From NCBI GenBank assembly GCA_964019135.1, contig OZ025258.1, positions 30,994,186 to 31,058,185 on the forward strand: 64,000 nt of DNA, written 5' to 3'. Below, in pieces: positions 58,381 through 64,000 of the stretch. The notes under the pieces are model-generated. The model was not told the origin of the DNA, ran no database searches, and was given only the letters and a program-made list of their open reading frames with translations. The DNA is from Arenicola marina (Eukaryota > Annelida > Polychaeta > Arenicolidae). The position numbers and the translations under genes are program-made. Numbering within the stretch: the stretch's first letter is position 1; each line of letters starts with the position of its first letter.

Positions 58381-59840
58381 GGGCATCGTCGACTGTGTTC
58401 CAAGATTGTTTCCAACACTTTGAGATGAATAGTTTTCAGTCCAACAACGGAACGCTTGTAAATACACAGGATATACATCAATCTAGCTGGTTCTTAAGTA
58501 CGGTGTATTGTCTTTTATATGGAACCGGTCTTATTATTGGTGTCCCGGACGGACAGAACGGTTATTGTTTAAGAGAACTGTATGTTAGAGGATCATATAA
58601 TCATGCGCCATTGTGGTCCGGCGTTTTCAGCGCGTCTCGGCAGAACCCGTATGACAATTTTTACGACCAGAGGGAGATAATTATGGCTCTGTAACAATAT
58701 GGCTGAAACAGATTACAAATTGCGCCTATTCTGATGTGTCCGTGTATTGGCAAATAACGGAGGATGCCAGTAACTACCGCCCAGTTTGGTCGACAGATGG
58801 TGAACTATCTAATAGGCAATGGGGCATGACATTGCAACTCTATTGGGGCGGATATGACGTCCTATCAATATGGCGCATGGGAGACTAATTTAAGACTAAT
58901 TTAAGATTAATTTAAGATAGCATTTCGATTTGGCATCCGCGTTATTGCTTCATGGACGATTGTTTCCACTTAGGCGTCGATGATCACTTAACATGGCATG
59001 AAGCTGAAACAATATACGCCAATCATAGTGGACATTTAACCAGCACCAGCAGTGACATGCAGTGGTAAATGATAGTGGATTGGCTTAGAAATCACATGGT
59101 ACCGATCACTGAAGTTGACTGGCCACAACTGTCATATTTATTGGCCTGGTTAATGAGGTAATTAGTAGAATCGATCGTTTAGATATCCACTTCCACACCG
59201 ACATCTATAGTTAAGTTATACATATAACATATAACACGTTCCTGACACAAATGTGCTGTGGATAGTGTGCGTCTATAATCTTGTGTGTACGTATATAATG
59301 CTCATTGCATAACCACTTATTATACACCATTGTGCATAAGAAAAATCCGCCAGCAAGCAGAACATGGCGCATAAACTATTGTGTGTTACAAAATATTTCA
59401 ATGTTTCAGGGTGGCCATGAACATTGGATTGACGAGTCACCGTACACCGTACAACATTGGTCCAACCCCTCATTTTTCAGAAGGACATGGGCATCATTCC
59501 GAAATGTATACACATACAGGCTTAAACCAGGGTACACTGACCCTTGGGTTCAAGGTGACGCCATACAGCCCATTAGAGATCCAGCGGATTCCTGCACGGC
59601 GGCCATGTTTCTATTTAACATAATCGTCGAGTGGATACAAATACCGTGAGATTTAGATTACAAAATAGCGTACTATATTTATAAACTGCCTAACCACCTG
59701 CCGTCTGACCTCGACAATCTTCCTCAGCCTGGGAACTTGACGAAGACTAGCACATCAGGGCAACTACTGCGAAGAGCCTACACTGAATGCCCGGTAGGAT
59801 GGCAGTTAGTTAGGAGTTACCCACACGCGACTGCTTAAGA
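58381..59840 (+). pseudogene. WSC-like and C-type lectin exons downstream of the LINE
   Basis: An acceptor (AATGTTCTAG) precedes GASSTVFQDCFQHFEMNSF and a WSC-like block in which expected cysteines are replaced (SSWFLSTVYC, QNGYC). The first lectin exon (about 58,960-59,159) ends at donor GAG/GTAATT. The second (from 59,410) encodes HWIDESPYTVQHWSNPSFF and WVQGDAIQPIRDPADSC. It is followed by a stop where a Cys codon would be expected (IP-stop-DLDYK), then KLPNHLPSDLDNLPQPGN and a further Cys-containing stretch to about 59,838. Several frame breaks and one or more in-frame stops make this a pseudogene. Confidence 0.72.
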
Positions 59841-59841
59841 A

Positions 59842-60900
59842 TATCGTCGATACCTCCAGCCGAGGATAGATATCTACAGCAGTGTCAGCTTGTTGGGGGA
59901 ACACTAATGTCACTGCCACTCTTTCTGATGGAATCTCACGACACATGGACCGAACCGGACAGATACATCTCCCGTCTGCTCCTGCGTCTCCTCAATGTCT
60001 GGTCCAGATTATAGTTCTTGACTTGAGAAAATCTCTTGCATTAAGAATGTATTATTTAGTCTAGAAAGTGTACAGATCCAGGGGTATGGGGATTAGTGGG
60101 GTGGCAAGTAGAATTGTTCTACTTTTTTTTATGAGGAAAAATGCCACTTTATCCGGTGGACACGCGCCGCGGTCTTTCCCTCCTCCCCCACCGGTCGCAA
60201 CCTACATCAGGTGTGAGCGGCCAGATCTAGATCAAGTTTCTTTTACATAATCCCCCACATCTAAGTCATTCTTAAGTAAACGATGTTCATAATTTGGCAT
60301 TATTCTCTAAACCTGTACTCATGACTCATTACAGCGCGCAGTTGCAAGCTGTTTATCGATCATATTTACAAGTCGCTTCCAGTGTCTACATTTTATTCGA
60401 CAGTTTATTCTCAGTCTGAATATTCTCAGTTTGGCCAAATTACACCCACGGTTCTGCCTGAAGAACCAGCGAGAGTTTAACAGTTTGCATCGAATGAGGT
60501 GCATTCATCATGTTTGCAACATTGCAGCAGTTTTTCTGCTCAGCGGTAGTTCCATATGGGTGGCCAGGTCAACCGACTGGCACTTAATCTGTATTGACAT
60601 GCGGCCCGCTACGAGATTAATCTGATTCATGGCTGCCTCCTCGTGCGTCTGCAGAAGCATTCTATGTAAAGCGTCAAAGGTAACCAAAGGTCAGCTCCGG
60701 GCCATCCCTCACTGCCTCTCAGCCTCCAAGCCCAGCGTCGCCCACCTCACCCTCCCACCCTCTCCCACACAATCTACCCGCTACTTCCCAGCGTCCCCGC
60801 TCCACCATGCTCCCCACACCTCACCCCTCCCAGCCTCTAGCACACAAACTTCCCGCCGCTTCCCAGCGTCCCAGCCCCCGCGGAAGGCCCCGACGTCGAA
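59842..60900. other. Intergenic stretch between the lectin relic and copy B
   Basis: No coding exon is supported. A C-rich stretch at 60,700-60,890 contains two imperfect units ending CTTCCCAGCGTCCC about 70 bases apart. Confidence 0.5.
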
Positions 60901-60904
60901 CAAA

Positions 60905-61422
60905 GGTACCTTTCAGGAAGCTTTCAGGACTCTGATACACGATACAGGAGAGCGGTTTACTTTCCGAAATAGTTTTCCATTTCAAGGATATACGTGGGAA
61001 ATCTGTTGTTGGTAGTCGTTTGTTTACACAAACATCCTGTAATGCATCCATGGAGACCAGGCCAAGGGGCTACGTGCCGCGTTACTTTGGGGACGCACCA
61101 GGGATCTGCCACATTCAGGGAGAGTGTGGCAGACTTGATGATCAATACAAATGGAAGTCATCGCGCGTCAAGACACAAATAATAAATGTCACTGGGCGGC
61201 GGCCAACGTAACTGACAATGGAGCTGCCGCGGCAAACAGTCCAATAGCGCCCTTTCACCGCTTCCCTTTAAAGGTGTGTGTGGACAGTCCATGAAATGAA
61301 GCTCCCAGGCAACCCGGAGAGGTAAGCAAAGGTGCGAGGTGGTGACTATCGTGTGTAGGCTGACCCGCAGAACTAGAGTATGACTTCTGTTTAGCTCTCG
61401 GACACACAGCAGCAGGGGCGCC
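60905..61422 (+). promoter_or_regulatory. Upstream region of gene 2 copy B
   Basis: This is continuous homology to both 35,095-35,370 and 39,785-40,053, so it preserves the ancestral arrangement. CCAATAGCGCCCTTTCA (61,238) is kept. The TATA box of copy A corresponds to GAAATGAA here. About 40 extra bases lie before the ATG. Confidence 0.6.
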
Positions 61423-63906
61423 ATGGATGCCCAAATAGTGGTTTTAGTCCTCGGATTACTACCGGTTGTCAGCTGTCAGCCATGTGTGCAACGGAACACC
61501 ATCGACGGTAAGTTTGATTGAGGAGAAACGGGGGAGGACCTAAAAAATACAATTTTATATGTGTTTCCTTTAATTTAACATTATTATAATTAGAACACAC
61601 ATCCAGTGCCAGAAACAAGTAAGCAAACACAATGACCGTTCCTCCTCAAACCATTTGACACCCGAGACGAATGCTTACGGAGATTTACTTTCGCACTAAA
61701 TAAAAAGACATTATTGTAAGCATTTACTCATTTATTTAAAGTAACTTGATTGATTGCGATGTCTTCTCTCTGACGATTTTGTGCACTACAGGGTCTCGAG
61801 ACTATGTGGGATTATTTGTTGTGTAGCCTTAAAGAACGTTAAACCCAGGACAGAGCATATATATGAAGCGCCTACACTATGTAGTATGATGTGTAAATTA
61901 GTAGGATATATGTGTGAATAAATGTTATTGAAGCAGTCGCAAAACCCCCAAAAATCATTCCCCATATTATGATAATGTCATTCGGTCAGACCAGCATCAA
62001 TATTCATCGCCTAAATGGCGATAGAAATACTCCTGCTGGTGAGGGTACGTACCTGTTATTTTAAGACTATGAATCCGACTTGTTAATCGAAATGTGATAA
62101 TGAACTAGATGCGCGCTATTTCATCACCTCGTTGAAATTCCATTGAACTGTTTCGCTCTTCCGACAGGCTGGTATGTGGCGTTGCGGTCGACTCCAGGCA
62201 CCGGAGTCCCCATCTATCCGCTGTGGTCCCAAACACAAACCCTGAACAGCAAGGACTGTTCGCTGTATACCACGGACAGCGACGTCGCAGGAGTAGTCAA
62301 AACGTCACTGGTCGATTCCTGGACTTACATTGACCAGGTTAGTGATGTATTTGTCGTGTCCATTTATTATTTGAGTGACGCTTTCGACGGTGCCCTAAAG
62401 TAAGTGATTAACGCCTCATTCGAATATTTTTCTTTGATGCATATGCCTGTACTGGTGCAAGGCTGGTAACTGCGTGACCGCAAAATTTCATTTCATTTCA
62501 CTTATTTAATACAGTCGATGCGTGAATGAATATTTCGGATATGGCTAAGGTATAACCCAAGAAAGATATTTAGTCATGAGGCTAACTTATAAATACTGAA
62601 CCACTAAGACACACATTCGTCAAATAAAACATTCGACGCTATCGTGTCTCGTGCTCTCGTTTCTTTAGCATCAAAATCCAGCAGAATAAAATAAAAAAAA
62701 GATAATTATGTTTTTACAATCGTGTTCAAAGATATTTATATCCACGCATTTTATTGCAACTATCTATTTGTGATACCGCTGCACGTTGCTCCCCTACGGA
62801 ATTGCTTGCTAGAGGCCACGTTTCTCCCTCTCATGACGCCACTGTTCATTAAGCTGCGTCGTTGTGTTTGACAGGTGAAGGTGTCCCTCATTCGGGACGG
62901 CCAGGAGGAGGCCTTTGTGGTGTTTGACGGACACCAGTCCGACAAGATCTCCTGGGCCGACAGGACCCGGATTATCGACTCCAGCTATACAGACATCACC
63001 ACGGCACCTTTACTTTATTTCTCGCTAGAAGGGTGAGGATTTATGCTCTTGAAAAAAGGATTTATGACTTTTGTTTGTACACAAAATGTGTTTGTATGAT
63101 CTCGCCTGCTTAATGAACCCATGAGAGCTTTCATACGGGAACATACGGGAAAACGAGACAATTATTTGTCACATTTCGACAAAGACTAGAATTGTTTTCT
63201 CCACTATTAAAAGCATTTTACATTGGAGTCATTGGCCCCAGGTATGCCGTTTTGTACTGAATGGGAGTTCTAAAGTGCACAACTAGACCAAGAACTAGGA
63301 CGAGATGCGGGGTCTGCTTCCGTTTACGTTGATTGCTTGTTACACAGTGAAGTTGTTTGGTGTGCTATCGTTTCAATATATGACGCGTGAGCTAGTCATC
63401 TGTTGTTGACACCTCATGCCAGTAACGATGTATTGAGGTCAGTTACGCTCTGCACGTTGATTAACTACGAGAGTATCAATCTAAATAATCATACCTTATC
63501 ATACCCTATTTACATCATCATACCATATCATACTTCCTTTAACTAATCATACCACATCACGCCTTCTTTAACTAATCATACCATATATCATGCCTCATTT
63601 AACTAATTTCGCATTTATCATGCATTCTTTAACTAATCATACCATACCATACCTTCTTGATGTTTATTTGATTTAACTCGATTTAGTAACAAATATTATC
63701 AACGCGGAATTTTAGTTTATACTCCAGTGGCGTCCATACTCTTCTGCGGCGGTTTTACTTCTGTTCATCCCATGGGGGATGTGGTTTGGACTACGGATGG
63801 CTCATGGTGAAAGACGCCGCCTCGGGTACCTGCCAATACGAACAGAATGGTCACCCAGTTCCCACCTTCTTCTACAGTTCAGCATCCAAAAAGACAAATT
63901 TTCTTA
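61423..63906 (+). CDS. Gene 2 copy B: paralogue of the 40,054 gene, 3' end beyond the window
   Basis: Exons: 61423-61507, 62168-62337, 62875-63032, 63716-63906, with lengths 85, 170, 158 and 191, exactly those of copy A. The signal peptide is unchanged and exon 2 differs at three bases. Exon 3 differs at codons 126-127-type positions (LLYF for LGMF) and by one Asn/Asp change. Exon 4 starts GLYSSGVHTLLRRFYFCSSH against GFYADADRT in copy A and ends SSASKKTNFL instead of SLTFTMSNYL. The exon 4 donor is A/GTAGGT in place of G/GTAAGT and is weaker. Intron 1 is 660 bases against 2,622 in copy A. No break is visible in the exons present. Function unknown. Confidence 0.85.
63486..63662 (+). repeat. 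~29-bp tandem repeat in intron 3 of copy B, about 6 units
   Basis: This is the expanded counterpart of the array at 44,180-44,262, with units such as TTTAACTAATCATACCATAT followed by CATGCCTC. Confidence 0.82.
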
Positions 63907-64000
63907 GTAGGTAACTTTTGCTTTCGGTTAACGTAACAGAGTATGATGTCTTTAATATATTTTCAATGCGCAGCATAATTTTAAGACCAGCCCAATGGAC

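Larger units (their letters stand above)
54275..59840 (+). pseudogene. Decaying secreted CUB-like / WSC / C-type lectin gene, split by a LINE
   Basis: The 5' part (54,275-55,443) starts with signal peptide MAPLLSSCFIFLLLGLRIRG and runs about 250 codons. Near 55,005-55,020 the frame changes, either by a short intron (acceptor TCTATTCTTTCCAG) or a frameshift. It then reads a CUB-like stretch (RVIVCPRLGCAVTVFDGP, LPVLCDE). A LINE fills about 55,640-58,122. After it, an exon from 58,381 has a WSC-like pattern (GTGLIIGVPDGQNGYCLREL). Then come NYGSVTIWLKQITNC after a frame change and a C-type lectin domain in two exons: CFHLGVDDHLTWHEAE with a stop after DMQW, then IFIGLVNE in another frame, then GGHEHWIDESPYTVQHW (59,410). 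WSC plus CTLD recalls polycystin-1-like proteins. That both halves were one gene is inference. Confidence 0.65.

Overview
This is eukaryotic DNA. It has multi-exon genes with GT-AG introns of about 0.1-2.6 kb, good TACTAAC-like branch sites in places, secreted multidomain proteins of non-vertebrate type (SRCR, CTLD, WSC, CUB-like), several non-LTR retrotransposon fragments, MITEs, a hAT element and many minisatellites. A marine invertebrate fits best. A lancelet or another invertebrate deuterostome is my first guess and a spiralian my second; the sequence alone does not settle it.

Layout, left to right. 1-8,950 is intergenic, with C/G-rich MITE-like repeats, a tRNA-derived SINE on the minus strand and a 31-bp AT-rich tandem array. 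8,976-22,878 holds one well-resolved plus-strand gene: 17 coding exons whose lengths add up to exactly 921 codons (2,763 nt). They encode a secreted protein with a signal peptide, five group-A-like SRCR domains separated by Thr/Pro-rich linkers, and a C-terminal trypsin-fold serine protease with an intact triad and an unusual Tyr-IVGG activation site. 22.9-27.0 kb is repeat-bearing intergenic DNA.

27.0-64.0 kb reads as a tandem segmental duplication of a two-gene cassette. Gene 1 encodes a secreted protein with a CUB-like N-terminal part and probably WSC and C-type lectin parts. Gene 2 encodes a small secreted or membrane protein of an invertebrate family whose copies here share W-Y-V-A-L-R-x-T-P-G and GGC..DYGWLMV motifs. 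In unit 1 (27.0-49.2 kb) only the first ~80 codons of gene 1 survive. They run straight into a 7-kb, roughly 196-copy 36-bp minisatellite; gene 2 copy A follows (40,054 to about 49,184). In unit 2 (54.2 kb to the window end) gene 1 is longer but decayed and split by a LINE. Gene 2 copy B starts at 61,423 and runs off the window after exon 4.

The two gene 2 copies have identical exon lengths and nearly identical exons but strongly diverged introns. Copy A has taken on a 4.4-kb insertion upstream of its promoter, about 1.9 kb of transposons in intron 1, and a Tx1/L1-like fragment with flanking direct repeats in intron 4. Its probable last exon seems to change frame just before a transmembrane-type segment. 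No tRNA genes, rRNA genes, CRISPR arrays or retrovirus-like elements were recognised.
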